The notes below the pieces were generated by a model that made no database searches, was not told the DNA's origin, and saw nothing but the letters and a program-made list of their open reading frames with translations. From Blattabacterium sp. (Mastotermes darwiniensis) str. MADAR (GTDB lineage Bacteria; Bacteroidota; Bacteroidia; Flavobacteriales; Blattabacteriaceae): DNA of 64,000 nt. Of this stretch, positions 16,799 to 25,613 are shown one piece after another. The stretch lies in assembly GCF_000233435.1 (NCBI RefSeq), contig NC_016146.1, forward strand, positions 97,701 through 161,700, given 5' to 3'. A program made the translations under genes and the position numbers. The stretch's first letter is position 1. Every line of letters starts with the position of its first letter.

Positions 16799-17068
16799 TT
16801 AAGTCCCCAATTCTTCTTCTACTTTGTCATTTTTATCATCTATTTTATTTTTTTTCCACTTTGATTCAAATTCAGATTTAATTCTATGTACCTTTTTTCC
16901 AATTTTTTTACTTATTTCTTGTAAATTATCTCTCAGTTCTTCTGTTTTTTTCCCTAGTATATTTTTAATTTTATGCTCTTTTTTTTGAGGATATAAAAGA
17001 ATTCCTACTATTATACCTGCCATAGTTCCAAGAATAAAACCCCAAAAAAAACTTCCTCCTTTTTTCAT
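16799..17068 (-). CDS. YtxH-like small membrane-anchored protein
   Basis: An 89-residue protein starting MKKGGSFFWGFILGTMAGII, with one glycine-rich membrane segment ('GFILGTMAGIIVGILLYP') followed by a basic, coiled-coil-prone tail 'KTEELRDNLQEISKKIGKKV' and an acidic end. This is the YtxH/gas-vesicle-like architecture ('G.l.Ga..Ga..gLLlaP..G'). In other Bacteria such proteins are stress-related envelope proteins of unclear role. It is the first gene of a leftward group with the holin-like gene and rlmB, and is divergent from murB across 100 bases. Confidence 0.65.
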   Translation of the reverse strand: MKKGGSFFWGFILGTMAGIIVGILLYPQKKEHKIKNILGKKTEELRDNLQEISKKIGKKVHRIKSEFESKWKKNKIDDKNDKVEEELGT

Positions 17069-17168
17069 AATAATGATTTTGTTAAATAAATAATAAACGA
17101 ATAAATTTAATCATACAATATTTACGTACAAAATTGTCTTTGTTGATTTATGAAAATATTTTTCTATT

Positions 17169-18191
17169 ATGTTAGATTTTCAAAAAAACTTCTCTCTAAG
17201 AAATTTTAATACATTTGGAATAAATGTTTATGCCCATTATTTTGTAAATGTGAAAAGTATAGGAGAGATACAAAAAACTTTTTGTAGATATCCTTATATT
17301 AAAAAATTTTTTTTGGGAAATGGAAGTAATATTCTTTTTTTAAAAAATTATTATCAAGGACTAGTAATAAAAATTGGGATAAAAGGGAAGAAAGTGATTA
17401 AGGAAACCAATTCTCAAGCAATTGTTCAAGCTTTTGCTGGAGAAAATTGGAATAAATTCGTAGGTTGGACTATAAAAAAAGGATTCATTGGTTTAGAGAA
17501 TTTATCCTTTATTCCTGGTACAGTTGGGGCTTCCCCAATTCAAAACATTGGAGCCTATGGAGTGGAAGTAAAGGATACTTTATTAGAAGTAAAAGTCTAT
17601 GAAACCGATAATGGAATAATAAAAAGTTTCACACGGGAAGAATGTAAACTGGAATATAGAAACTCTTTTTTTAAGCATCCACATTACAGAAATAAATTTA
17701 TTGTTTTATCTGTTACTTTCCTATTAGGTAAAAAAAATAAAAAGTTGAATACATCCTACATTGAAATTAGAAAGGAATTAGAAAACATGAATATCAAACA
17801 ACCTACTCCTTACGATTTAAGGAAGGCTATATTCAACATTAGAAAAAGAAAACTTCCAAAAAAAAAAATCGGAAATGCTGGTAGTTTTTTCATGAATCCT
17901 ATAGTAGGAATACTGTATTTAAAAAGATTACAATATAAACATCCAACTATTACTTATTGGAAAAATAAAAATAAAGTAAAATTATCTGCTAGTTCCTTGA
18001 TTGAAACAATAGGATGGAAAGGGAAAAAGATAGGGGATGTGGGGGTCTATGAAAAAAATCCTATAGTTTTAGTTAACTATGGAAAAGCTAGTGGGATGGA
18101 TGTCTATTCTTTTTCAAAAAAAATAAATAAAGAACTCAAAAAAAAATTGGGTATTGTTTTACCCATAGAAGTAAATATCATAAAATACTGA
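17169..18191 (+). CDS. murB: UDP-N-acetylenolpyruvoylglucosamine reductase
   Basis: A 340-residue FAD flavoenzyme that uses NADPH to reduce UDP-GlcNAc-enolpyruvate to UDP-MurNAc, the second committed step of peptidoglycan synthesis. Visible: 'SLRNFNTFGINVYAHYFVNV' at the start, 'FLGNGSNILFLKNYYQGLVI' (FAD pyrophosphate), 'LSFIPGTVGASPIQNIGAYG' near 110-130, 'ECKLEYRNSFFK' and the catalytic serine in 'GNAGSFFMNPI', with the C-terminal Glu in 'LPIEVNIIKY'. The length and the YRxSxFK-type loop fit type I MurB. It stands alone on its strand; a near-consensus -7 box (TGTCTTTG) lies about 30 bases upstream. Confidence 0.95.
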   Translation: MLDFQKNFSLRNFNTFGINVYAHYFVNVKSIGEIQKTFCRYPYIKKFFLGNGSNILFLKNYYQGLVIKIGIKGKKVIKETNSQAIVQAFAGENWNKFVGWTIKKGFIGLENLSFIPGTVGASPIQNIGAYGVEVKDTLLEVKVYETDNGIIKSFTREECKLEYRNSFFKHPHYRNKFIVLSVTFLLGKKNKKLNTSYIEIRKELENMNIKQPTPYDLRKAIFNIRKRKLPKKKIGNAGSFFMNPIVGILYLKRLQYKHPTITYWKNKNKVKLSASSLIETIGWKGKKIGDVGVYEKNPIVLVNYGKASGMDVYSFSKKINKELKKKLGIVLPIEVNIIKY

Positions 18192-18256
18192 AAATACTTT
18201 CTTTCTCCTTGAATTTTATTTACCTTTTCAATCTTTAAAAAAAAATTGGATCATCA

Positions 18257-19120
18257 ATGACTTTAGAGACTTTATTAGAAAAATCAAAAAAATACATACA
18301 AAAAAAAATAAAATACATCCCTGATTTTGGAATAATATTATTGGGATATCAGTTTAATGAACTAATCGAAGAAATAAAAAATCCTATAGATATTTCTTAC
18401 GAAGAAATCCCAGACTTAAAGGAAAAAAAAATCTATGTAAAATTTATTTTCGGAAAAATAGAAGAAAAAAAAGTAGTATTTTTTATCCCTTTGTATTCTT
18501 TCTATGAGGAAAATGGGAACAACCATTTTCCTATTCTTCTGTTTAAAAAAATGAGAGTGAATAAATTAATATTAATTAATATTTCTGGATCAGTGAATCC
18601 CAATTACAAAATTGGAGACATAATGTTGGTCAAAGACCATATCAATTTTTTTCCAGAAAGTTATGAAATGAAAAAAATATTAGAAAATAATAGGTTTTTT
18701 GGTATTACAGAAACATACGATCAAAAAATGCTGGAAATTGCAGAGAATATTGCGATGAATCATAATATCATTATACAGAAAGGGGTTTATGTCGCTTTTC
18801 CCTATCCAAATTATAAAACTACCGCAGAATATGCAATGATACGATCTATTGGAGGAGATAGTGTAGGAATGAATATCGTTCCATACGTAATCACAGCTAA
18901 ATGGATGAATTTACGAGTATTTTCCATATCTATCATGGTCGGATTAGGGGAAGAACAAGAACATAATAAAAAGGGGTCTTACAATTGGATGACCTCCTTT
19001 TTTCAAGAAACAGCAAACTCTATTCCTATTCTAATATTAATGGTCAAAGAATTTATAAAATATTATGATAATTTTTCTATTATATTTTTAGTTATTTTTT
19101 CAAAAATTTTTTTTATTTGA
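18257..19120 (+). CDS. Purine nucleoside phosphorylase relative with degenerate active site
   Basis: A 287-residue protein that aligns by eye with trimeric purine nucleoside phosphorylase (PNP): 'GIILLGYQFNELIEEI' (where PNP has the phosphate loop GSGLG), 'NPNYKIGDIMLVKDHINFF', 'GVYVAFPYPNYKTTAEYAMI' (where PNP has PGPxYET) and 'GGDSVGMNIVPYVITAKWM'. Four phosphate ligands of human PNP (Ser33, Arg84, His86, Ser220) are all replaced (around residues 29-33, L79, S81, N206), as is the purine-binding Asn243 (G229). Tyr83, Glu84 and Glu191 remain. The reading frame is intact and about normal length, but its C-terminal end runs 58 bases into the convergent mrp gene. It may be a relaxed enzyme, a new activity, or an early pseudogene. 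Confidence 0.75.
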   Translation: MTLETLLEKSKKYIQKKIKYIPDFGIILLGYQFNELIEEIKNPIDISYEEIPDLKEKKIYVKFIFGKIEEKKVVFFIPLYSFYEENGNNHFPILLFKKMRVNKLILINISGSVNPNYKIGDIMLVKDHINFFPESYEMKKILENNRFFGITETYDQKMLEIAENIAMNHNIIIQKGVYVAFPYPNYKTTAEYAMIRSIGGDSVGMNIVPYVITAKWMNLRVFSISIMVGLGEEQEHNKKGSYNWMTSFFQETANSIPILILMVKEFIKYYDNFSIIFLVIFSKIFFI

Positions 19121-20109
19121 TCATTTTTTAAAACTACGGGAATCCCTAAATCAGAATATTCTCGTATTTCTTGTAACAGAGGGATCTCTCCAAGAAAAAA
19201 AATATTCATTTCATTGGCAAAATTTTTAACTCCATTTTTTCCAAATAAATAATATTTCTTTTTTGTTTCCTTCTCCTTCGTAAGAAGGAAAGACATATTT
19301 TCTATGATCCCAAGTATTGGAACCTTTATGGATGGAATACGAAACATTCCCACAGATCTATGGACATCTGATAAAGCAATTTTTTGAGGTGTACTAACAA
19401 TAACAATCCCTTTTAATGAAATTTCTTGCAGAATAGATAAATGTATATCCCCTGTTCCTGGAGGTAAATCTACAATTAAAAAATCTAATAAACCCCAATT
19501 GGTTTCATGAATCAATTGTCTTAAAGCCTTAGTAGCCATTGGTCCCCTCCAAACAATGGCCTCCCCATATTTAGAAAAAAAACCTAATGATAGAATTTTA
19601 ACCCCATAACTAGTTATAGGATTCATTCCATACAAACCCTTATTTTTTTTAATAATACAGGAATGTACCTTTTCTTCTTCTAGGTTAAACATTAATGGAA
19701 TAGAAGGACCATAAATATCAGCATCTAATAAACCAACATGAAAACCCATTTTCATTAAAGAAACCGATATATTGGTGGATATCGTAGATTTTCCAACTCC
19801 TCCTTTTCCCGAAGCTACAGCTATTATATTTTTTATTCCAGGTATTTTTCTCTCAGTATCTTTATCTTCTAATTGAATTTCTATTTTTATACGTATTTTT
19901 TTGGTATCTATATTTTGATATTTTATACTTTTGTAGATATCTTTTTCTAATTTTTTTTTGATATGCATTGTAGGATTGTATAAACTTATATATATTCTTA
20001 TTTCATCCTTAAATACATCTATTTTTTTTACTATTCCAGATTCAATAATATTTTTTTTATTTTCAATAATAAAAACATTTTCTAATGCTTTCTCAATTTT
20101 TTGTTTCAT
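19063..20109 (-). CDS. mrp: Fe-S cluster carrier ATPase, Mrp/ApbC (NBP35 family)
   Basis: A 348-residue P-loop ATPase that holds and delivers Fe-S clusters. The N-terminal MIP18-like domain covers about residues 1-85; the deviant Walker A 'SGKGGVGKSTISTNI' is near 100-114, then 'VGLLDADIYGPSIPLMF', 'MNPITSYGVKILSLGF', 'WRGPMATKALRQL' and 'LDFLIVDLPPGTGDIHLSI' (Walker B). The CxxC motif of proteobacterial Mrp after 'IIENMSF' is absent; I recall the same in other Bacteroidota, so it is not necessarily damage. The 3' end overlaps the convergent phosphorylase-like gene by 58 bases. Confidence 0.92.
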   Translation of the reverse strand: MKQKIEKALENVFIIENKKNIIESGIVKKIDVFKDEIRIYISLYNPTMHIKKKLEKDIYKSIKYQNIDTKKIRIKIEIQLEDKDTERKIPGIKNIIAVASGKGGVGKSTISTNISVSLMKMGFHVGLLDADIYGPSIPLMFNLEEEKVHSCIIKKNKGLYGMNPITSYGVKILSLGFFSKYGEAIVWRGPMATKALRQLIHETNWGLLDFLIVDLPPGTGDIHLSILQEISLKGIVIVSTPQKIALSDVHRSVGMFRIPSIKVPILGIIENMSFLLTKEKETKKKYYLFGKNGVKNFANEMNIFFLGEIPLLQEIREYSDLGIPVVLKNDQIKKIFEKITKNIIEKLS

Positions 20110-20210
20110 ACAAAAAAAACAGTTATAACCAACCTATTTTCACAATAGTACAAAAAAAATGGATAGATTTAATTGATTTCTTAACAAGAAAAGTATGAAT
20201 TTCTGGGAAT

Positions 20211-20825
20211 ATGTTTATTTTTAAAAAATTTCATTCTATGATTATTGTTTTTAGATGGGGACATTTAAAAACTATGTGGTTGGAAAAATTGATTCTTTCT
20301 ACGAAAGAAAAAAGGTTTTTTTTATCTTTATCCAAAAAACGTAAAAAAGAATTTTTAGGAGTACGTTACGCTCTAAGATATATAGGAATCAACATGAATA
20401 TTTTTTACAATGAAAAAAGAAAACCTTTTCTTTTTCCTCAAGAGAAATATATTTCCTTAAGTCATTCTTTTGACAAGATTGCTATAGCAATTAGCTCCTA
20501 TCATATAGGAATAGATATAGAAAGAATAAGAAAAAAAATAGTAATAATAAAGAAAAAATTCCTTAGAGAAGATGAATCTCTTTTTATACATCCAAATTAC
20601 GAAGAAGATTATCTTCATATCATATGGGGGGTTAAAGAAAGTTTATATAAGTTAGAAGGTGGTATTTCATCAAGTTTTTTAACTAACTATAAAGTATCTC
20701 CTTTTTTCCTAAAAAGCGATTCTTGCATATCCTGTTGGATTATGAAAGATTCTTATAGTAAAAGGTTTTCTGCTTTTTACAGAAAAATAGATGATCATTA
20801 CCTAGTGTACATTATAGATAGATAA
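20211..20825 (+). CDS. 4'-phosphopantetheinyl transferase (Sfp/AcpT type)
   Basis: A 204-residue enzyme expected to move phosphopantetheine from CoA to a carrier-protein serine. It carries the family signatures 'HIGIDIERIRKKIV' (Mg2+ binding Asp/Glu, about residues 101-115) and 'IIWGVKESLYKLEGG' (WxxKExxxK). 'SLSHSFDKIAIAIS' supplies the conserved SxSH motif. This is the longer, Sfp-like class seen in Bacteroidota, not the short AcpS, and probably the activator of the acyl carrier protein. Starts at 20211 or 20238 (MIIVFRWGHL) are both possible. It ends one base before pnuC and is divergent from mrp. Confidence 0.88.
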   Translation: MFIFKKFHSMIIVFRWGHLKTMWLEKLILSTKEKRFFLSLSKKRKKEFLGVRYALRYIGINMNIFYNEKRKPFLFPQEKYISLSHSFDKIAIAISSYHIGIDIERIRKKIVIIKKKFLREDESLFIHPNYEEDYLHIIWGVKESLYKLEGGISSSFLTNYKVSPFFLKSDSCISCWIMKDSYSKRFSAFYRKIDDHYLVYIIDR

Positions 20826-20826
20826 T

Positions 20827-21432
20827 ATGTTTGTATTCCCTTATCATAATAATATAAGTTTGGTTTCTATAATTTTAGAATTTATAGCTATAGGGTTTAG
20901 TATTTCTAGTGTTGTCTTTGCACAAAAAAATCATATATACTTATATCCAATAGGAATAGTGAGTACTACTATATACAGTTATTTAACTTTCGTTACTTCT
21001 CTTTATGGAGATTTTATTATTAATATATATTATACAGGAATGAGTTTTTATGGATGGTATATATGGATCTACAAAAAAGATAAAAAAAATAAAAAAATTT
21101 CTATAACCTTTTCCAATAAAAAAGATTATTTTTATACTGCTTTATTGTTTGTATTCACTTGTATTTTCAGTTCTATGGTTTATTCTTTCAATGGAAAAAT
21201 TAAAAACAATTCCGATTGGATGGATGTATTTACAACGGGAATTTTCTTTTCTGGAATGTATCAAATGGCTATGAAGAAAGTAGAGAATTGGATATTTTGG
21301 ATAGTTGGAAACATAATTTCTATTCCCCTTTATTTTTTGAAAGGTCTTGTATTAACAGGTTTATTATTTATTTTACTTACAGTATTGGCTATAGAGGGTT
21401 ATGTTATCTGGAATAAAGAAGCAAAAAATTAA
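20827..21432 (+). CDS. pnuC: Nicotinamide riboside transporter PnuC
   Basis: A 201-residue protein with about seven membrane segments, of the PnuC family of vitamin facilitators. The substrate motif near residue 155 reads 'NWIFWIVGNIISIPLYF' (WxxWxxxN), the form associated with nicotinamide riboside (the thiamine type has Asp instead of Asn). Other family features are 'YPIGIVSTTIYSYLTF', 'GDFIINIYYTGMSFYGWYIW' and the C-terminal 'LKGLVLTGLLFILLTVLAIE'. Riboside import would feed NAD synthesis; no kinase partner is in the window. It follows the phosphopantetheinyl transferase after one base and overlaps convergent hisS by 4 bases. Confidence 0.88.
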   Translation: MFVFPYHNNISLVSIILEFIAIGFSISSVVFAQKNHIYLYPIGIVSTTIYSYLTFVTSLYGDFIINIYYTGMSFYGWYIWIYKKDKKNKKISITFSNKKDYFYTALLFVFTCIFSSMVYSFNGKIKNNSDWMDVFTTGIFFSGMYQMAMKKVENWIFWIVGNIISIPLYFLKGLVLTGLLFILLTVLAIEGYVIWNKEAKN

Positions 21433-22844
21433 ATATCTTGCGAATTTAATTGATGAACTACCTCATTGATATTGTCATATTCTATTTCTATTCTTTTTTT
21501 TATATTTTTCACTCGTATTTTATTTCTTTCTATTTCATTTTTCCCTATACTAATAGTAAATGGAATATTATTATCGTTGGCATATCTAAATTGTTTATTG
21601 ATTTTCACAGAATTAGGATACAATTGAGTGGAAATTCCTTTTTCTCTTAAAAAATTTATCATATTGTATGCATATAAAACTTCTTCATCTCCAAAATTAA
21701 TAAACAAAACCTTTGAAGGATAAATAGAAATTTTTTGGAATAAATTTTTTTTTTCCATAGATAAATAGATTCTATCCAAACCTAAAGAAACTCCTACTCC
21801 AGAAAGTTTGTTAATTCCAAAATATTTAGATAATTGATCATATCTTCCCCCTCCTCCAATAGAATTTTTAGTACGTAATCCATTATCTGGAAATATTTCA
21901 AATATGGTTCCTGTATAATAATTCATTCCTCTAGCTAAAGAAATATTCCATTCCAATTTTGTATTTTTTAAGGAAATATTTTTTATCTTTAGAAAGATAA
22001 AATTAAGATCTTTTATTCCTTTTTTTCCTCTTTTATAACCTTTGAATGCTGAATCTAAATATTCTATTTTTTTGGAAAAATCTTCTTTCATATCCAAAAA
22101 AAATTCTATTTTTTCAAAAGATTTAGAAGAAATACCTTTATGTAGCATTTCTTTTTTTACTAGATGTTTTCCTATCTTATTCCATTTGTCTAAAGATGTA
22201 GTAAAATCTTTCCATAAAGAATTTTCTATTCCAGAAATTTCCACTAATCCTCCTAAAATATCTCTATGATTAATATGAATAATTATAGGAAAATTTAGTT
22301 TGGTAAAAATTTCGTCACAAAGTTTAATTAATTCAATTTCTTGCCATAAGGAGTAAGGGGGGCCGGGGCCTATTATATCCGCATCGCATTGATAGAACTC
22401 TCTAAATCTTCCTTTTTGTGGTTTATCGGCACGCCATACTGGTTGTATTTGATATCTCTTAAAAGGAAAAACAATTTCATTTCTATGCATTCCTACATAA
22501 CGTACAAAAGGAACCGTTAAATCATATCTAAGTGCTTTATTGGATACATGTTCGGTCAAAAATTTAGTAATAATATCCACTGTAATTTCTTTATTTTCCC
22601 TCAATAAATTTGAAATTACTCTTCTTAAAAGATCACCGGAATGCAGTAACCTAAACATTAGGGTATCTCCTTCTTTCCCATATTTTCCAATAAGAGTAGA
22701 AAGATTTTCAAAAGAAGGGGTTTCTATGGAATAGTAACCAAAAAGTTCAAATTTATTTCGAATAATTTCAATCAAATAGTTTCTTTTATTCATATCCACA
22801 AAAGAAAAATCTCTTGTCCCTTTTGGAATTCTAGGATTTTCCAT
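21429..22844 (-). CDS. hisS: Histidyl-tRNA synthetase
   Basis: A 471-residue class II synthetase charging tRNA-His. Motif 1 region at the start ('RIPKGTRDFSFVDMNKRNYL'), 'LRYDLTVPFVRYVG', motif 2 'FKRYQIQPVWRADKPQKGRF' with 'REFYQCDADIIG', the histidine-specific loops 'LARGMNYYTGTIFEIF' (usually GLxYYTGxVFE) and 'GGGGRYDQLSKYFG', and motif 3 'GVGVSLGLDRIYLSM'. A C-terminal anticodon-binding domain completes it. Length fits Bacteroidota HisS, which is longer than the E. coli form. It lies 9 bases after ftsZ on the same strand. Confidence 0.96.
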   Translation of the reverse strand: MENPRIPKGTRDFSFVDMNKRNYLIEIIRNKFELFGYYSIETPSFENLSTLIGKYGKEGDTLMFRLLHSGDLLRRVISNLLRENKEITVDIITKFLTEHVSNKALRYDLTVPFVRYVGMHRNEIVFPFKRYQIQPVWRADKPQKGRFREFYQCDADIIGPGPPYSLWQEIELIKLCDEIFTKLNFPIIIHINHRDILGGLVEISGIENSLWKDFTTSLDKWNKIGKHLVKKEMLHKGISSKSFEKIEFFLDMKEDFSKKIEYLDSAFKGYKRGKKGIKDLNFIFLKIKNISLKNTKLEWNISLARGMNYYTGTIFEIFPDNGLRTKNSIGGGGRYDQLSKYFGINKLSGVGVSLGLDRIYLSMEKKNLFQKISIYPSKVLFINFGDEEVLYAYNMINFLREKGISTQLYPNSVKINKQFRYANDNNIPFTISIGKNEIERNKIRVKNIKKRIEIEYDNINEVVHQLNSQDI

Positions 22845-22853
22845 AGAATTTAT

Positions 22854-24230
22854 CTAAAAATTATTAATGTCTTCATTTTTACTTTTTTTATTATAATAAG
22901 AAAGAGGATGAGAACGTTTCCTCTTACTTGTCTTATTTTTTTCTTTGTAGTAAATAGGGAGATCAAAATGATCTTCCAACATATATCTTTTCTTTTCTCC
23001 CAAAGAAGAACTGGAATCATGATTAATAGATTTATTAAAAATATTTTCTTTTGGATTGAAATTGAAGGATTTCTTATTATGGATTCCTGAATCACTACTA
23101 ATAGTTTTCTTTTTGTAATAAAAAGGTTCTTGAGAATAAGAATGTATTTCCTCTATTTTCGTTAATGTTTGTTTATAAGGTTCTTCTAACCTATGAAATA
23201 TTTTTTTTTCTTCGTGATTAATAGCCCTTTGTACTTCCGTTGGAAACCCAGTTGCTACTATAGTAACTGAAATACTTTCTTCCAAATTTTCGTCTTCTCC
23301 AATTCCCATAATAATATTGGCATTGTTTCCCGCTTCTGCTTGTATATAATCACTGATAATTCCTATTTCATCTATAGTAATTTCAATTTTTCCTGAAACA
23401 ATAAGCAAAAGAACATTTTTTGCTCCAGTTATCTTATTATCATTCAATAATGGAGAATCTAAAGCTTGTACAACTGCTTCCTTTGCTCTATTTTCGCCAA
23501 TAGAAATAGCAGACCCCATAACAGCCGTCCCACTTTCTTTAAGAACCGTTCTAGTATCTCTTAAATCTATATTTTGTTTATAATGATGAGTAATGACTTC
23601 TGCAATTCCCTTAGCTGCAGTGGTAAGAACTTCATCTGCTTTTGAAAATCCTGCTTTAAATCCAAGATTTCCATACAATTCTCTCAATTTATCATTATTA
23701 ATGACAATAAGAGAATCCACATTTTTTCTTAATGCTTCTATTCCTTTTTGAGCTTGTTGTAATCTCATTTTTCCCTCAAAATGAAAAGGAATAGTGACAA
23801 TTCCTACAGTAAGAATTCCTTTTTCCTTAGAAATACCTGCAATAATTGGAGCTGCACCAGTTCCTGTCCCTCCTCCCATTCCTGCTGTAATGAAGGTCAT
23901 TTTTGTATTAGAATCTAAAATACTTTTTATTTCTTCTAGACTTTCTAAGGCTGCTTTTTCTCCTATTTCTGGATCCGCTCCAGCACCTAACCCTTCTGTA
24001 ATAGAAGCTCCTAATTGAATTTTTACTGGCACAGGATTATTATTCAACGCTTGAGAATCCGTATTACAAGCTATAAAATCTACACCAGTAATTCCTTGTT
24101 CAAACATATAACTTAAAGCATTACTTCCTCCACCTCCTACACCAATGACTTTTATAGCAGCTGAACGATTTTTCTGAAATCCAAATGGGACGTTCTCTTT
24201 TTTTTGTATAAAAATATTTTCTTTTTTCAT
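22854..24230 (-). CDS. ftsZ: Cell division GTPase FtsZ
   Basis: A 458-residue tubulin homologue that forms the division ring. The GTP-binding signature 'GMGGGTGTGAAPIIAGISKE' spans residues 117-136, with 'IGVGGGGSNALSYMF' near 29-43 and 'NNDKLRELYGNLGFKAGFSK'. The core (to about residue 325) is well conserved. After it comes a long lysine-rich linker; a DLP-type sequence resembling the FtsA-binding peptide ('LEDHFDLPIYYK') is not at the end but is followed by roughly 30 basic residues. Last gene of the dcw cluster, 8 bases after ftsA. Confidence 0.97.
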   Translation of the reverse strand: MKKENIFIQKKENVPFGFQKNRSAAIKVIGVGGGGSNALSYMFEQGITGVDFIACNTDSQALNNNPVPVKIQLGASITEGLGAGADPEIGEKAALESLEEIKSILDSNTKMTFITAGMGGGTGTGAAPIIAGISKEKGILTVGIVTIPFHFEGKMRLQQAQKGIEALRKNVDSLIVINNDKLRELYGNLGFKAGFSKADEVLTTAAKGIAEVITHHYKQNIDLRDTRTVLKESGTAVMGSAISIGENRAKEAVVQALDSPLLNDNKITGAKNVLLLIVSGKIEITIDEIGIISDYIQAEAGNNANIIMGIGEDENLEESISVTIVATGFPTEVQRAINHEEKKIFHRLEEPYKQTLTKIEEIHSYSQEPFYYKKKTISSDSGIHNKKSFNFNPKENIFNKSINHDSSSSLGEKKRYMLEDHFDLPIYYKEKNKTSKRKRSHPLSYYNKKSKNEDINNF

Positions 24231-24238
24231 TGTTTATT

Positions 24239-25609
24239 CTATTCTGTATCATTCAGTATTTTACGGAACTTATCCGCCCAAATTTCAAGAAAAGATTTAG
24301 ATTTATTCTTATTTTTTTTCTTTTTTTTATCCTCTTTGTCCTCATTATGAGAATATCGACGTTTTTTATCGTATAATTTTGTATAGAATAATTCTGAAGT
24401 ATTCTCTACATCATATTTGGATCCAATTTCAGTGCAAATATATTTTTTTTTATCTTCAAGTCCCTTGATCACTAAACCTATAGACGTCGCATATTCTGGA
24501 TTGCTGATCATTCCATTTTCTCCTCCTGCAATATGTTCATTGGAATAACCTATACGAACATCCATTCCAGTAATATATTCTGTTAAAGGTCTAATATGTT
24601 TAAGTTGAGATCCTCCTCCTGTCATCACTATTCCTGCTATAAGCCGTTTTTTTTGTTCTTCATTCCCATAATTCTTTATTTCTATATTAACTTGTTCCAA
24701 AATTTCACCAACTTTTGAATGAATAATTTTGGAAAGACGTTTCAAGGTAATCTCCTTAGGTTCACGACCTCTTAATCCAGGAATGCAAACAATTTCTGTT
24801 TCTTTATTTTCTCCTGGCCACGCAGATCCAAACTTTATTTTTAGTAGTTCTGCTTGTCGTTCGATGATTAAACAATCCGTTTTAATATTCTCCGTAATTA
24901 CATTTCCACCAAAAGGAATGACGGCAGTATGACGAATGATGTTATCTTTAAATATTGCAATATCCGTAGTTCCTCCTCCTATATCCACTAAAGCAACACC
25001 GGCTTCTCTTTCTTCTGTATTCAAAACAGCTTCTGCAGAGGCTAAAGGTTCTAAAGTAAGACCGGATAAATTCAATCCTGCAGCTTTTACACATCTTCCT
25101 ATATTTCTAATTGAAGAAACTTGTCCTACTACTACATGAAAATTAGCCTCTAAACGACTTCCATACATTCCTATAGGTTCTCCTATTTCTGATTGACTAT
25201 CGACTTTATATTCTTGTGGAAGTACGTGAATTATTTCTTCTCCTGGAAGCATAACTAGTTTATGTACCTGATCGATTAATTGTTGGATATCCTTCTGATT
25301 AATCACGTTTTCAAAATCTAATCTTGTAATATAATCATTGTGTTGTAGGCTTCTAATATGCTGTCCAGCAATTCCAACAATAACTTCTCTTATTTTTAAA
25401 CCAGAACTATGTTCTGCCTCATTGACGGCTTCACGAATAGCTTCAATTGTCTGAGTGATATTGTTGACCACTCCTCTATGTACACCTATACTTTTAGATC
25501 TACCTATCCCTAAAATTTCAATTTTATTATATTCATTTTTCCTTCCTACCATAGCTACAATCTTTGTGGTCCCCACATCAAGACCTATAGCTATATCTTG
25601 ATATTCCAT
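24239..25609 (-). CDS. ftsA: Cell division protein FtsA
   Basis: A 456-residue actin-like protein that anchors FtsZ to the membrane. The phosphate-1 loop 'DIAIGLDVGTTKIVAMVG' opens the protein; 'GVALVDIGGGTTDIAIFKDN' is phosphate 2 and 'GIVMTGGGSQLKHIRPL' the adenosine motif; the 1C subdomain contains 'KIREVIVGIAGQHIRSL'. The ATG at 25609 is preferred because the protein family starts there (MEYQDIAIGL); an in-frame TTG seven codons upstream would overlap ftsQ. The C-terminus ends in a basic stretch and a short amphipathic helix, 'FLEIWADKFRKILNDTE', fitting the usual membrane anchor. Confidence 0.96.
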   Translation of the reverse strand: MEYQDIAIGLDVGTTKIVAMVGRKNEYNKIEILGIGRSKSIGVHRGVVNNITQTIEAIREAVNEAEHSSGLKIREVIVGIAGQHIRSLQHNDYITRLDFENVINQKDIQQLIDQVHKLVMLPGEEIIHVLPQEYKVDSQSEIGEPIGMYGSRLEANFHVVVGQVSSIRNIGRCVKAAGLNLSGLTLEPLASAEAVLNTEEREAGVALVDIGGGTTDIAIFKDNIIRHTAVIPFGGNVITENIKTDCLIIERQAELLKIKFGSAWPGENKETEIVCIPGLRGREPKEITLKRLSKIIHSKVGEILEQVNIEIKNYGNEEQKKRLIAGIVMTGGGSQLKHIRPLTEYITGMDVRIGYSNEHIAGGENGMISNPEYATSIGLVIKGLEDKKKYICTEIGSKYDVENTSELFYTKLYDKKRRYSHNEDKEDKKKKKNKNKSKSFLEIWADKFRKILNDTE

Positions 25610-25613
25610 AGAC

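Noticed and set aside
19063-20109. Missing CxxC in Mrp as damage
   Set aside because: I recall other Bacteroidota Mrp proteins also lack this motif, so it is not specific to this genome.
23794-25139. Plus-strand open frames rich in proline, serine and valine opposite ftsZ and ftsA
   Set aside because: Antisense shadows of strongly conserved genes on the minus strand.
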